Notes under the pieces: model-generated | What the model was told of the DNA's origin: nothing | Databases searched by the model: none | What the model saw: the letters and a program-made list of their open reading frames with translations, nothing else | Assembly: GCA_038373865.1 (NCBI GenBank) | Contig: JAXGGA010001137.1 | Location: 62,001-126,000, forward strand | DNA: 64,000 nucleotides | Direction of reading: 5' to 3' | Source of the DNA: Uloborus plumipes | Taxonomy: Eukaryota; Arthropoda; Arachnida; Araneae; Uloboridae | Made by a program: the position numbers and the translations under genes | Shown: positions 23,601 to 38,300 of the stretch, piece after piece | How the letters are laid out: each line of letters opens with the position of its first letter | Position numbering within the stretch: position 1 is the stretch's first letter

Positions 23601-26600
23601 ATCCTTAAAGCATCCTTAGCTAACTTAAATACACCGTAAACTTCACTTTAAAACAAAAAAGCCACCTGTTAAAGTTTTCTTTTTTTTTTTGGTTAAAGTT
23701 TAATCATCTAAAATATTTTTGAAGAGTGTAAATGTTTTTCTCACAATCAAAGAAGCATTCAATAACTTAATTTAACAGGCTTTACAGATCCTTTTTTTTA
23801 CTCCAAGATGCTCCATAGGATGTACCAATGTACCCTGCGTGTGGGTCCACTTAAGTCCACTTTTAAGGGTTCTGTTTAAAATTAAAACATTAATTATTTA
23901 CAACTTACTCCTATTTCTTCTTTTAAAGTGTTTTGATCAGGAGGCTTAACACTTCGAGGGGCTGTTCCAACAGGCATAACAAACACATGCTTATCAGCAG
24001 TAGCAGAAGAAATATCCATTGCATTTGGTAATGGAGGATTTCCCACCACAATATCTTTACACACACTGTTATCTTTGCTTGAAATATTCCCATCTGAATT
24101 AGGATTCGCAAGAGGTGAAAAATTTTCTTTTACAATTCTTTCAGATAAACCTGAAGCTTTAATTTTCGTAGATTTAGAAGTTCTTGCATTTTGCTTTCCT
24201 AATATCTAAGGAAAAAGAAAAAATTTGTATTCTTATTTATTTAATCAAAGAAATAAAATAAACAAGTAATTATAAATTAGCAGCACAAAATTCAAAAAAT
24301 CAACAACACAACAGAGAAATTTCCTCCAAAATATCTACTTGAAAATGTGAAGCACACACATAAGAAAAAAAATAGGTATGAAGCAAAAATAATATGAATT
24401 TCTTTTTGTCAGACTTATAGGAAACTTTTTGAGACTTTTACAGGAGAGAAAATTCTGATAACATACAATCAGACACCAGAAAATCATGTTTTTATATGAA
24501 AGGTTTTGCACAAAGAAATGTGCATATTTTGAGATATAATACTCCTAATGATAACTTCCAATGAATGGCAGTCGGATTATTCGCTGGTCTTTTACACTTT
24601 AGTTTTCTTTTAGTAATGATTTACTGAATCAAAAAAAATGAAAATGTGTTATTGGTTGTTTTTAGCTTTTAAAGATATTTTTTACATTCATTGTTGTCCT
24701 TTTTAGCTATAATTTAAATGTATGTGTTTGTTGTTAACTTTTTTTAGCTATTGAATATATTAATATAATTTTTTACCTAGTATTCGGTTATTTGTGGTAT
24801 TCGCTTATTTGCAGTTACCATGCCACTCTATTCCGCGGATAATTGGGAGTTTACTGTATTCTTTTATTAATATTTTCTCAGGTATAGTACAAAAAAATCT
24901 TGAATTTTACATATATATACCAGCAGAATCAGTAGCGTACAACTCTGTATACAATACTTTAACCCCCTGGCAGTTCGGCAGCTCCAGAATTACATGTTAA
25001 ATAGACGTGATAAGACGTCCAAAACCGTCAGGGGATTAAAGCAGTACTTCCCAGCTAGTAGCAGGATGCAAACAATCTTTGGTGGGTCACTTTAGGAGTT
25101 TAGAAATATGCATAAGTGACAAAAGTGTGATGGGAAAGAAAGTGTTCTCCACCTATCTAAACAGAAAGTAATTTCAGGTATAAATTGTCAGTTCAGTCAG
25201 GGGTGCCCTGTACTAAAATGGGGGGAGGGGGAGTTATTAATTTCCGGAATGTAACTCTGAATTTCACTGAATGATAAAGTATGAGCATAGCATCATAATA
25301 ATTTTTTAAAAAGAACTTACAGTTTTGCAATGCTGTTTCCAAATTCCCAAATGGTCAGACAAAATTTACTGAATAAGGAAATTTTGGAAGGTCACCTCCC
25401 AGCGGGATGCCCCTGAGTTCAGTTAGCATATGCAGAACAGAAAAAAAACCTTCAAGTCTATGGAGCATATATGAAGGGCCAGAGGGGAAAAGATGAAAGT
25501 CACTTTTTCGTCAATTTTGAGATATTAGCGCTATCTAGGGGCTATGAAGGACTAGTATCATCTGATAGAACAACAAGGGAGAAAAAAGATGAGAAGCGAC
25601 CGAAATGTGCACGAAAACTCGCAAAACTACATAAGAAGCTACGAGAAATCAAACTTTGTTCTTCGTTTTTCTCGAAATTGCTTTTTGGTCACTTTCATCT
25701 TTTTTCCCCCTGGCCCTTCATATGTTAATCAATGAAAATTTATTTGCATTCTAACATTTATATTAATATTAACAGTAATAATTTGTAAGCTAAATGTGTA
25801 ATCGCATGTTATTTTGGTCACAGGTAAGTTAAGCTAAAATAGTACTTTTTGTTGTATTATTTAAAATGTATGTCAAATTTGCAATTAATAATTTAAAAAT
25901 AACCTATTCACATAGATACCAGCAGGAAGAAAAAACTAGTTTTATGGTTTAGTTTTAGATAATTGTGTTAACACTAGAACAACGGAGGGGTATGTGTGGC
26001 CCCGCTCGCTGTTTGGTGATCAATAACTCTAATAATAATTAACTTAGCAACCTGTCACTTTTTGACTTTTCATAATTCGAGTCTTTCTTTGTGAATATTT
26101 GAGCATTTAAGCATTAGCCTCATAGGAGCGAAAATATAAATCTAAAACAACGAGAGGGGCCACAGTTGCCCAAAAAGTATTTTGGAACAAAACAAAGAAA
26201 TCCTGGTTTCTACTTTGTTGCTGCACGCATGAAAAGTGTCATTCACTATAGTTTGCCCTTGATCTTGACCTTCCTTTATTTAGAGATGGTTGGAATTTCC
26301 CCATCTCCACCCCTTACTGGGGGCAACTGGACGACTAACAATTGCGGTTGCTCTTCTATAAGGGATACATTTAACATTTTGACTTGCAGAGATAACCTCG
26401 TGGTATACTAGCTTTCGTTCAGTTTTTATGTTTGGAGAAAATGCGTCGTGCACATGGACTTACAGAGGAGGAAATTCTGAGAGAATTGCAGCGATTAGAT
26501 GAGATTGATTCCGGCGATAGCAAAAATAGTGATTTGGAAGGCGACGATGAACTAGCTCCCACAAAATGCATATGTTCTGTTATTGAATCAAGTGACTCAG

Positions 26601-29331
26601 AGTAGTTTGCAGTGTGACAAGGAAACTTGAGATGATGATTTTTCTAAGTCTACTGTCCAAGAATCTGCAAATTCTGTGCAATAACGTGGACGTGGACGTA
26701 CGAGGGGTGCGTGTAGCTGTATCAGTCACAAACGTTGTGGAAAAAGTCTCAAAATTTTACCCCCAGTTAGAACGGAAGAGATTTCCAAGGATGGAACAGT
26801 TTGGAAAGTAATTTTACCTTCTGGTAAAATAAGTCGAGGTGCCGCCCAAAATATTATAAAAGAAGCAAGAGGTTCAACATCGTGTGCTAAGCGAAATATT
26901 GCGAATGAAAGTGTACTGAGTGCTTGGAAATTTATTTTCAGTAATCAAATGGTGCGACACATAAAAGAATGTACCGAAGAAGAAGCTCGCCCTCATCTTG
27001 GCAAAAACATGTGGACTGTTTCTGTGAATGAACTAGAAGCTGTTTTTTCAATAATGTACACACAAGGAGCATTCAGAGCAAAAAACTCTCCTTTGAGTAC
27101 ACTGTGGTCTAAGGAATGGGGTCTTCCTTTTATTTCAGACTCTGACGCGAGTTTGTTTTATTGAGATCATTCGTTTCCTTCGTTTTGATCACAAAACTGA
27201 AAGATCAGAGCATTTGAAGTCTGAAAAGTTTACTCTGGCTTCTGATTTATGGTTTCTATTGATTGAAAACAGCGAATTACGCTACAAACCAGGAGTAAAC
27301 CTCACTGTAGATGAGCAACTTCTTCCATCTAAAGCTAGATGTCCTTTTACTCAGTATATTCCCAATAAATCAGATAAATTTGGCATAAAATTTTGGCTTC
27401 TCATTTGTGTAAATTCAAAATATGTTCTAAATGCATTTGCTTTCACCGGAGCAGATAGTGAGCGACCAACAGACCAAGCTGTTCATGAGCATGTTGTTTT
27501 GAAGTTGACTAAACCTTGCTTGGGAAAAGGAAGAAACATAACAACCGAAAACTATTTTACTAGCCTAAAATTATGCGAAAAACTGAAGTCTCAGTCAACA
27601 AGTCTGGTAGGAAGATCCAGAAGAGATCGCAAAGAGGTGCTAACAACAGCGAAATTAGGAAAGCAAAATCTTCATTCCACAATGTTGTACAAAATGGATA
27701 AGGACATAAAGTTAACTGCGTATCAAGGGAAAAAAGATAAAAATGTATTGCTGCTGAGTTCTCTTCATAACACCGTAAGTATTGATCAGGATGAGAAAAA
27801 GAAGCCAGAAACTGTCTCTTATTTACAATGAAATAAAGTTCGGTGTAGATGTCGTAGACCAAATGATACATCTTTATAGTACGAAATTGGCAACTCGTTG
27901 TTGGCCTATGCACATATTTTACAATATTTTGGATATATCTACGATAAATGCTTGGATTCTTTATAAAGAGGTAACCAGAAAAAAACTTAGTCGTAGAAAT
28001 TTTATTCTGCAGCTATGTGAAGAGCTCCCAGCTCCATACATGGAATCAAAAGTTCCAAGAAATATTAGTTCAAAAAAAGCTATCAAGAAATGTGGCAAAA
28101 GTAAAGACAACAAGGATACAAGAACAAAGTGTAAGGTTAAATTGTCCTGCAAAGGAAATCATACATGGAACACATGTCCAGAATGCAAGAAGGCAGTTTG
28201 TGGAAAATGTGCTTCGAGAGAAGTGCTCTGCGTAAATTGTACAAATGAAAATAAATGTGGTTAGCACATGAATATTATCAGTTTCAATGATTCATGAAAG
28301 TAAATTTAATAAGTTATTACTCTGTTTATTACTGTTATTAAGTGTAGAAACATGAGTATCTAAATAAGGAAAAAAGAAATACGATTTTGAAATTTTACAT
28401 TTTTGGTTTCATTTGAAAAGTTAATGTTGTAAATAGAATAAAAATTCTGCTAAATGTTACTAGATTTAAACTACAATTCTCCTCTTAAATATATCTCTAT
28501 CATGTTTCTAGAATTTAAACATGTAAGAGCACTATACTACAAAAACCTAGAAAGGGCCACACTGGCCCCTTTTGTCGTTTTAGGTATATGGCGGTTTCCC
28601 GTCGTTCTAATGTTAAAGAAATTAATACAAAATTTTGCGGGTTGCAAATCTGTTACCTTTGTCACATTGATCAAAATATTATCTAACTGTAAAAAATGAA
28701 AGTAATAATATTAATTTTTTGCATTTACTTAAGCAACTCGTCTATGCAGAAAAGAATAACACCCTGTTTTTGTAATAATGACAAAAATAAGGCTAGAACA
28801 CAGAAAATGATATTAAAAAATTGTTCTGACTTATGATAGTCACAACGTAATTACCCATATCCATAATTATTAATGTGTATATTTTCCAGCATTCCTTGAA
28901 AAAATACTCCACTTAAATCTCTCCAAAGATACAAGTGGACCATCTCCACTTAATCCTCCACCTCCACTTAAATGTCCTGAAGATAAGATTTAAAATCTCT
29001 GCTTAAAATAATAAAATAAAAGTTACCAGACATGAAATAATATATCTAGCATAAACTTCATTTTTCAACAGATGATTTGTTCACTGTGACAATAAAAAGA
29101 GAACCTCTCCCAGAATCAGTTATTTTAGCAGCATCCTGTATCAGAAGTGCTCACTAAAGTGGAGGGAGGAGGGCATAGGAAAGACGGCAGCATAGAAATT
29201 TTGAACTGTTTTTTTAGAAGAGGGCGATGAGAACAACTGAGAGGCACAAATTGTGATACGAACATTTCATTATTTTTCATGTGTGTGGATGAAATTTTAG
29301 GTTATTAACTTTGCAAGCATTTCCTACAATA

Positions 29332-29381
<50 letters not shown>

Positions 29382-32300
29382 CACAATATGCATGCTTCAT
29401 TTCCATTATTTCTTAATAGTAATAGGACGCTTTTGTTGGAGGAATATTAATTAAAAATAAATACAGATTTACTCAGAGACATTATACATACCTGCTTTTT
29501 CCCCTCCATAAAAAGATTATTAGCAATTTTAAACATCTCATTTAGTGCACATGTAACACTTTCTTCAACCTCTTCGAAATTTTCAAGATGTGAAATAGCT
29601 GTCTGAGGATCCACAAATTCATATTCTAGAACAATAGTTGATGGTTTTCCAAGCTAAAAATGAGAAATTTACTCATGAAGTCTAGAAGAAAAAGCAGGAA
29701 ATCTTTATGTTATAAGCTTTAAAAAATAATTCACTAAAAAAGAGAATAATTAAAAAGTAATGTCAAGGTCCTTTGATATAAAAATGACAGTGAAAGTAAA
29801 AGTCTTTACAACTCATTAATTATAATGAAATAAATTAAATTATACTATGACATAATACACAAATTGTTAAGCTATTTGTTTGCAGAGTTGAATATGGCTA
29901 TACTGAACCCAGGATATAGTGAACTGTCGGTTATTATGTTAATGCTTGTTCAAATAACAGTATAAAAATCAAAAACACTTTGATATTTCATTTAAATGAA
30001 TATTGAGTGATTCGCCAATTGTTGACCACCAGCTAGTAATTGACCACTCAAACATAAAAATGTACAAAACAAGAATAAATAAGTTAATATTCTTTATTTG
30101 CTTGCTAGAACATTTATAGCATCCCGTGGAATGATGTTTTAATTTATGGTTGTAACTATGTTTAGATTGGAGGTTAGGATGGGACACTTACAAAGTCATC
30201 CAGAAAATTTCAAGAAAATCAATTTTCTTACTAGCATGGATATGCAGACCAAATCACTGTTGGAGCAATTTTGGGAGCAGCAAAATTATGAGTTTGGAGC
30301 AATAAAACTGTAAATTTGGACTTGGAGTAGTAAAATTATGAATTTGGTGCAGATTGCTGCAGTAAAATCAAAAATTTGTATCAATTTGCAGCAACTATAT
30401 TATATCTCACACACAAAAATACACATAAACCATATTAAATAATAAAAAAGAGATTAAGGTTGTAAAGACATCTTTTTTTTTTTTTCTTTCGAATGGGGCT
30501 GCAGTAGAGGCACAACCTTTTGCAGACCTAGTGTGATCCCCCAAGTAGGCATCCAAAAAAGACATAATTCCAAATGAATAAAAGAAGTTCACTTAATCAC
30601 CATTATTTTATGTGCCTAATATTTTTTACTACTAAGAATTCTCGTCTTGTAACCGGGAGCATTGTGTTGTTTAAAATCGCCAATTTCTAGCGCATATCTT
30701 CAAATAATCATAACAAGATTTTTATCTTGATTGGATCAGCAGAAAGACCACAAGGGTTTAGTATATGGAGTACATTACTTTTAAACCAACATGTGTAATT
30801 ATATATATATATGATAAAACAAACAATTAACACAATAAACAAATACAAAATTGAAGGAGGAGAAATTAAGAGAAGTGAGTTAAGAAAGGTTGAATCCAGA
30901 GCTCATCAGCAGTGGGGGATTCAAAAGTAGTCAAAAGACCAAAATATTATAATACAAACTATGAAGAGGATGTTTAAGGACAGAATATACAATCTACAGA
31001 CCTGCATTGGGCAAACAGCACTGAATGCTAGACTGCAAATAGTACATAATAACAAAAAATTAAAACTAAAAGTAGGGGTTTCGTCTCAGCGAATTAGGAA
31101 AAAATTCCCTACCCACAGGACTTCCTGCAAGGGCAAATAAAAACCATCTCACCTGAAAATCCGAGCAGCAAAACCAAAGTAGTATCCAAAAAATCCAGAG
31201 GCAGTCCGGTTTTCTAATGTAAAACAATGTACAAAAATAAAAGTGCAAAAGTAAAAATAAGTGTCCAAAAAGAGCATATCGTAAGTCGTTCCAATCACTG
31301 TCGCACATGCTCAAAAGGTGTCCACTTCTGCAATCCTGAAGCCGGTTTCTAGCAGTAGTATCATGCATTTGAACAGTTAAACAATTACAGTGAAGCGAAA
31401 TCATTATTAAAGGTAATACTTAAGCAAACATTTTTAACGAGATTTTTTGGAAAGTGGTTATCTAACAGATTATTTTTAAGAAGTGAAAATTCTAAATTAA
31501 AAGCAGTTTCAGTGTTACAAATTTTCTTGATTCTCAGAGCTTGCGATACAATGATGCTGATATCAACTTTTGTACTAAGGCAGGAATTATAATCTTGCAG
31601 GCTATTAACTTTGGATTGGAATTCACGTGTTTTATCATAAATTGCAGTATAACACAGGGAACCAATTTCCATGTTTATATCCAGGAAATTAAAGATATTT
31701 TGATTGTGACTAGTTTTTTTGAGCATTAAAGCATTATGATAAATAGTTTTGCTGAGTTCAAAGAAATTTGAAAAATTAATGCATAAAAGGTCGTCAATAT
31801 ACCTACAACAAAGAGGTGCAGAGGAGGGACTTTCAATCAAAAATTTCTTTTCATATAAAGGAGAAAAAGGTTAGCAAGTGTTAAGCTAAAATTAGCTCAG
31901 ATTTCAATACTATTAATTTGTTGAAAGCATGAATCACCATTTTTAAAAAAATAATTGAAGATGCAAAATTCAAACAGATTAAGAAAAAAAGTCTCATTCA
32001 AATTGAGTGTGCTCAGCTCTATGAATGACGTACTCAGTTTGAATGAGAAGAGCAGAAGTGGACGCCTTTTGAGCATGTGCGATAGAGATTGGAACGACTT
32101 ACGATATGCTCTTTTTGGACACATATATTTACACTTACGCACTTTTATTTTTTGTACATTGTTTTACGTTAGACAACCGGACTGCCTCTGGATTTGTTGG
32201 ATACAATTTAGTTTTGTTGCTTAAATATTCAGGTGATGTGGTTTTTATTTGCTCTTAGTCCAGGATCTGACAGCACTTCTGTAGGAATGTTTGAGTAGGG

Positions 32301-35300
32301 GGAATTTTTTTTCAAAAATGTTTAGCAGGTGCCCTAGGAAGTATTTTGGACTCGGGTGGATATCCGCCACCTGGTGCATTTTTTTGCTTTGACGTCATCA
32401 AAGATGGCGGCCATTTTGGTTCTCATAAATGCTAAAAAATGCCCAGCACTTGTGCAGGAAATTTAAAATTTGAGAATTTCTTTTCAAAAATGTTCAGTAG
32501 GCGTCCTAGAAAGAATTTTAGACTCGGGTGGACACCCGCCTCCTCTTAAATTTTCCGGTTATGACGATCAAAGATGGTCGCCGCTCGATCCTATAAATGC
32601 TCATATCTATGTTGATACTTGACCGATTTGCATGAAAATTGCAATTTTTTTACTAATTTGTCTGATGCTTACTTGTCTTTTAGCTGCACTGCTAGAAATT
32701 TACTCAAAAATGAAAATTTAAAATCAATTTATTTATTTATTTTTATTTTCAACTACCATAACTTAACCATAAAAAATGGTATTAACCCTTTATTTGTGCG
32801 AGAAACTGCTAACTTTCCTCTGCTTGCATTCCAAAAGATACAACCGTATTACAAATCAGTAAAACGTCCTGCTGTCCAAGCGATAGCAACGAAAATTTAA
32901 ATTTATATAAAATAGACATGAATGAGACAAAATACGAAAATTCCGACATGTTGTAGCAGTTAAGGAGAAGTACTTGATCTCTTTATCACAGTTCCGAATT
33001 TATTGTTGATTATGATTTTTCTTCCTAACATTCGAAGAACCGTCTTTACTATCCTGTAGTGCTAAAGGTACAATGTGCAAAAATATTGTCTCAATTAATG
33101 GTGCGTGGCACTCGTTGCACTAGAAGGTGGCAAATTCTCAAGGCCAATATTCTTCACGTGATCATACGCTGTAATTCTTAGTTCATCTAAAAATTTACAT
33201 AATGACCCTTTTCGCATTACCTGCACTACGTATTCTTTTGCTGATTCGCGAATTTTTTCTACGTATACCAGTCGGATGATATACCAATTTTCTCCAAATA
33301 TTTCGTACAAACATAATGAAGAGCTGTTTTTTTAGTGTAAAATGTACTCCAGTAGTTTGATCCAGATATTGCGGGGATGGTTGGTAGGTTTTCATCTTTG
33401 TTTCGGTGAGTATTATAAGCAGACAAAAGTCTCGTAGAATTCATAACTCAAGTGTACCTCTAAAGTTCCTAAACACCAAATCGCTGAATAAGAGTATACC
33501 TGGGAAATAAAGCTAACACCATTAGTCTCGAAGTCTGCTTCCTCTGCTATCAAGCAATTTATTATGTCCAGGTCTTTCCACGCTGTAAGATCAGTTTGTT
33601 TCCTGATGATGCCCAAAAGTTGTTGATTAGGATAGGCAGAGTAGCATCTTGAGAGATTTTATTGACGCGTGCAAAAATACTGCTACCTTGTTTCTACACT
33701 TTCGGACTTTTTAGGAGAAAATTTGCTCTAATTGTAAAAAATATTATACTCTTCCACAGCACCTAATATATGATTTAAATAATAATAATAATTAAAAAAA
33801 ACAGTTACTACTTCGTCAAAGTTTTTTTTATATTTGTCATAGCCTTTCGTACAAAAAAGTTCACTAAAAACAGGACTTTTTATCAGACAAGGTTTCTTCT
33901 CTCATGTTGCCATAAGATTTTTCTAGCTCTTTTTACAATGCACCTATTTGTAATCTTAACATAAACTCTTGTTCATTAGCAATGAACAGTTTTCAGATGG
34001 TTCATACTGAAAGAGCTCTTCCACGTCAGAGGAACGAACTAAAAGTTTTCGCATCATGATGTGTGGCTGACTGTTTGACTTCTTTTTACCGGCTTTCCTT
34101 GTGGTAGTACAAGCATTTTGTGTTTTGTTGCAAGGAAATACTGGCAATATGGCCTTAAGAATTTAGCTTGAGCGATCTTGACTCTTTTTCCCTTGTATTA
34201 AGCTCAGTCACCAGTATTAAAAAAGTTTTATATATTTTTCATTGTATCTTGTGAAGCCAGTACGTTTGTTGGTTGCTTCACAAGATACAATGAAAAATCT
34301 GTAAAACTTTTTTAATACCGGTGACTGTACTTAACACGATACAAGAGGAAGAGAGTCACGATAGCTCATATTGCCAGTATTTCCTTGCAACAAAACACAA
34401 AATGCTTGTACTACCATAAGGAAAGCCAGTAAAAGAAGTCAAACAGTCAGCCTCACATCATGATACGAAAACTTTTAGTTCGTTCCTCTAACGTGGAAGA
34501 GCTCTTTCAGTATGAACCATCTGAAAACTGTTCATTGTTAAATGAACAAGAGTTTATGTTAAGATTACAAATAGGTGCATTGTAAAAAGAGCTAGAAAAA
34601 TCTTATGGCAACACAAGAGAAGAAACCTTGTTTGATGAAAAGTCCTGTTATATAGTGAACTTTTTTGCACGAAAGGATATGACAAATAAAAACAAACCCT
34701 TGAAATTAATAACTATTTATTATTATTATTATTATTTAAATCATATATTGGGAGCATCACAAAGTGCTGTGGAAGAGCATAATATTTTTTACAATTAGAG
34801 CAAATTTTCCCCTAAAGAATCCGAACGCTTAGAAACAAGGTAAGCAGTATTTTTATACATGTCATTAAAATCTCTCAAGATGCTACTCTGCCTATCCTAA
34901 TCAACAACTTTTGGGCATTATCAGGAATTGGGCATCATTATAATTTGCTTGACAGCAGAGGAAGCAGCGGAACTTTAGGGGTACACTGGAGTTATGGATT
35001 CTACGAGACTTTTGTTTGCTCATAATACTCACCGAAACAAAGATGAAAACCTACCAACCATCCACGCAATATCTGGATCAAACTACTGAAGTACATTTTA
35101 CACTAAAAAAACAGCTCTTCATTATGTTTGTACGAAATATTTGGAGAAAATTGGTATATCATCCGACTGGTATACGTAGAAAAAATTCGCGAATCAGCAA
35201 AAGAATACGTAGTGCAGGTAATGCGAAAAGGGTCATTATGTAAATTTTTAGATGAACTAAGAATTACAGCGTATGATCACGTGAAGAATATTGGCCTTGA

Positions 35301-38300
35301 GAATTTGCCACCTTCTAGTGCAACGAGTGCCACGCACCATTAATTGAGACAATATTTTTGCACATTGTACCTTTAGCACTACAGGATAGTAAAGACGGTT
35401 CTTCGAATGTTAGGAAGAAAAATCATAATCAACAATAAATTCGGAACTGTGATAAAGAGATCAAGTACTTCTCCTTAACTGCTACAACATGTCGGAATTT
35501 TCGTATTTTGTCTCATTCATGTCTATTTTATATAAATTTAAATTTTCGTTGCTATCGCTTGGACAGCAGGACGTTTTACTGATTTGTAATACGGTTGTAT
35601 CTTTTGGAATGCAAGCAGAGGAAAGTTAGCAGTTTCTCGCACAAATAAAGGGTTAATACCATTTTTTATGGTTAAGTTATGGTAGTTGAAAATAAAAATA
35701 AATAAATAAATTGATTTTAAATTTTCATTTTTGAGTAAATTTCTAGCAGTGCAGCTAAAAGACAAGTAAGCATCAGACAAATTAGTAAAAAAATTGTAAT
35801 TTTCATGCAAATCGGTCAAATATCAATATAGATATGAGCATTTATACGATCGAGCGGCGGCCATCTTTGATGACGTCATAACCGGAAGATTTAAGAGGAG
35901 GCGGGTGTCCACCCGAGTCTAAAATTCTTTCTAGGACGCCTACTGAACATTTTTGAAAAGAAATTCTCAAATTTTAAATTTCCTGCACAAGTGCTGGGCA
36001 TTTTTTAGCATTTATGAGAACCAAAATGGCCGCCATCTTTGATGACGTCATAGCAAAAAAATGCACCAGGTGGCGGATGTCCACCCGAGTCCAAAATACT
36101 TCCTAGGGCACCTGCTAAACATTTTTGAAAAAAAATTCCCCCTACTCAAACATTCCTACAGAAGTGCTGTCAGATCCTGGACTATCTAGTAGGAAGTCCT
36201 ACGGGTGGGGAATTTTTTTCCTTATAAGCCGAGACAAAACCCCTGCTTTTAGTTTTACGTTTTTGTTCTTACATATGATTTACAGTCTAGCATTCAGTGC
36301 TGTTTGCCTAATACATGTCTGTAGATTGACTCTTCATAGTTTGTATTAAAAATTCTTGGTCTTTTCACCACTCTTGAATCCCCTACGGCTGATGAGCTCT
36401 GGATTCAACCTTTCTTAATTCACTTCTCTTAATTTTACCTCCTTCAATTTCATGCTTGTTTATTGTGTTAATTGTTTGTTTTATACTACTTGGCTTATTG
36501 GTTTAGCTGCTTAGCGCATTTATGGGCTTTTAGTGTGATCTTTTTGTCTTTCTTCATACTTGGGGACTCGTCTGAAGCCTTGCCCATCCATTAAAATTTT
36601 TTGACCGTATCACGTTATAATGTAGTCAAGCCCCGCTATAACAACCCCCAAATGAACCGGCTTAAAAGATCGCAATAGCCGAGAGTCTATAAGATAAGGC
36701 AGAAAAGAATGTTCAATGGTCTGTGAGAGAATTGTTCCAATGTGTGCCATGTCTCAAGGAAAACATTTGACCAATTCAGAAGCTTCTAGAGTTATTGGCA
36801 GACTAGAGGGAGGTCAAACACAAGCCGAGGTAGCGGAAGCCATCGGAGTTTCTCAAAGAGTAGTTTCCTGGGTCTGGAACCGTTTTCTAGAGACTGGAAG
36901 TGCTGCCCATAGATCAGGGCAAGGACGTAGACTTGCTACAACGCCCAATGAAGACTGCTATTTAGCTTTATCGGCTCGGAGGCACCAAAATATGAGTGCC
37001 ACTCCACTGCAACGACAACTTTCCTCGGCTACTGGCACCCGTATTTTGACACAAACTGTCCGAAATCGACTCCACGCCGTTGGCATGTATGCCCGTCGAC
37101 CAATGGTGTGTGTCAGATTAAGTGCAAGTCACTGTCGTGCCCGTAGAGAGTGGGCAACGGAGCATATTAGTTGGGGAAGACATGAGTGGTGCAATATCCT
37201 GTTCTCTGATGAGTCCCGCTTTTCCCTTCATTCTGATAATAGGTGGGTTTTCATCTGGAGGTAACATGGCACAAGAAATAATCCTGCATTTGTGCGCGAA
37301 AGTGTCACATTTGGTGGTGGAGGTGTAATGGTATACGCCGGCATTTCCATTGATGGTCGAACCAACCTCCATATCTTCCGAAATGGAACTTTGACTGGTC
37401 ATCGATATAGGGATGAGATCCTCAGACCTATTGTCGTCCCTTACGCTGCAGCAATTGGAGATGACTTCATTTTAATGGACGACAATTGCAGGCCACATCG
37501 CGCTAAATTGGTGAATGATTTTCTTTTTGAAGAAGGAATTGTACGTACGGAGTGGCCAGCCTGTTCTCCGGATATGAAACCAATAGAGCATGTTTGAGAC
37601 ATCCTAGGAAGACTGGGCTGAACGCCTATCACCTCCAGAAACTCTCCAAGCACTCGAAAGAGCTCTTCAGGAGGAATGGGGCAGAATACTCCAGCCCCTC
37701 ATTAATACCCTCATTGAGTCCATGCCTCAGAGGTGTTTAACACTGCTAGCTGTCCGGGGAAACCATACCCTCTACTAAAAGTGGTTTTCTTCAAAGGAAA
37801 CTTTTTTTTAAATTTATTTTTCTCATTTTCAGAAAATGCGTTTTTTTTTTTTTTTTTCCTTTTTTTCCCCTTTTGTACCCAAAAGCTGAATAAAAAGCAT
37901 TTTTTTCTGCTAAACTAATGTCATTTTTATTTCTTATAGCTTATTACGTGTAGTCGATAATGTATCAATCAACCAAAATTGGCTTTAGGTGCAAAATCAA
38001 ACCAAAATCTCAATATCCTTTAATTGTTTTGAGCAGTAGTTGTTGTAGTTTAGTTTTATGAAAAATAAGTTTGCAAAAAACACTTACTTTCTGTGGCTAC
38101 CCATGCTGGATCGTTGCTTGACTGATTTGTTGGAAAAAACTGTCAATAAATAAACAATGATGTCCAAATAGTGGCTATAACTGGTTTTCTCAAGAAAATC
38201 ACTATTTAACTTATGAAAAACAGCTTTAGTAAAATGATATACCCATTACAGGTTTTTGTATGCAGAAACTAACAAGCGTCCCGTTTTTTGGCTACTGGGC

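Larger units (their letters stand above)
30813..36484. mobile_element. Retroelement with inverted termini (Penelope-like?), split by a palindrome
   Basis: The left terminus 30813-31343 and the right terminus (32052-32256 plus 36184-36484) are inverted copies of one another: gataaaacaaacaattaac at the outer edge and gcagaagtggac(g/a)cctttt at the inner edge. Between them is a minus-strand reverse-transcriptase relic. The right terminus is cut in two by a 3.9-kb palindromic insert. Without the insert the element is about 1.75 kb. Inverted or direct terminal repeats around a YxDD RT are seen in Penelope-like elements; that assignment is inferred. Confidence 0.65.

Noticed and set aside
23923..24111. 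Minus ORF rich in Leu/Ile that looks like a membrane peptide
   Set aside because: It is an alternative frame of the CRAMP1 exon 23909-24205, whose true frame has splice sites and phase continuity.
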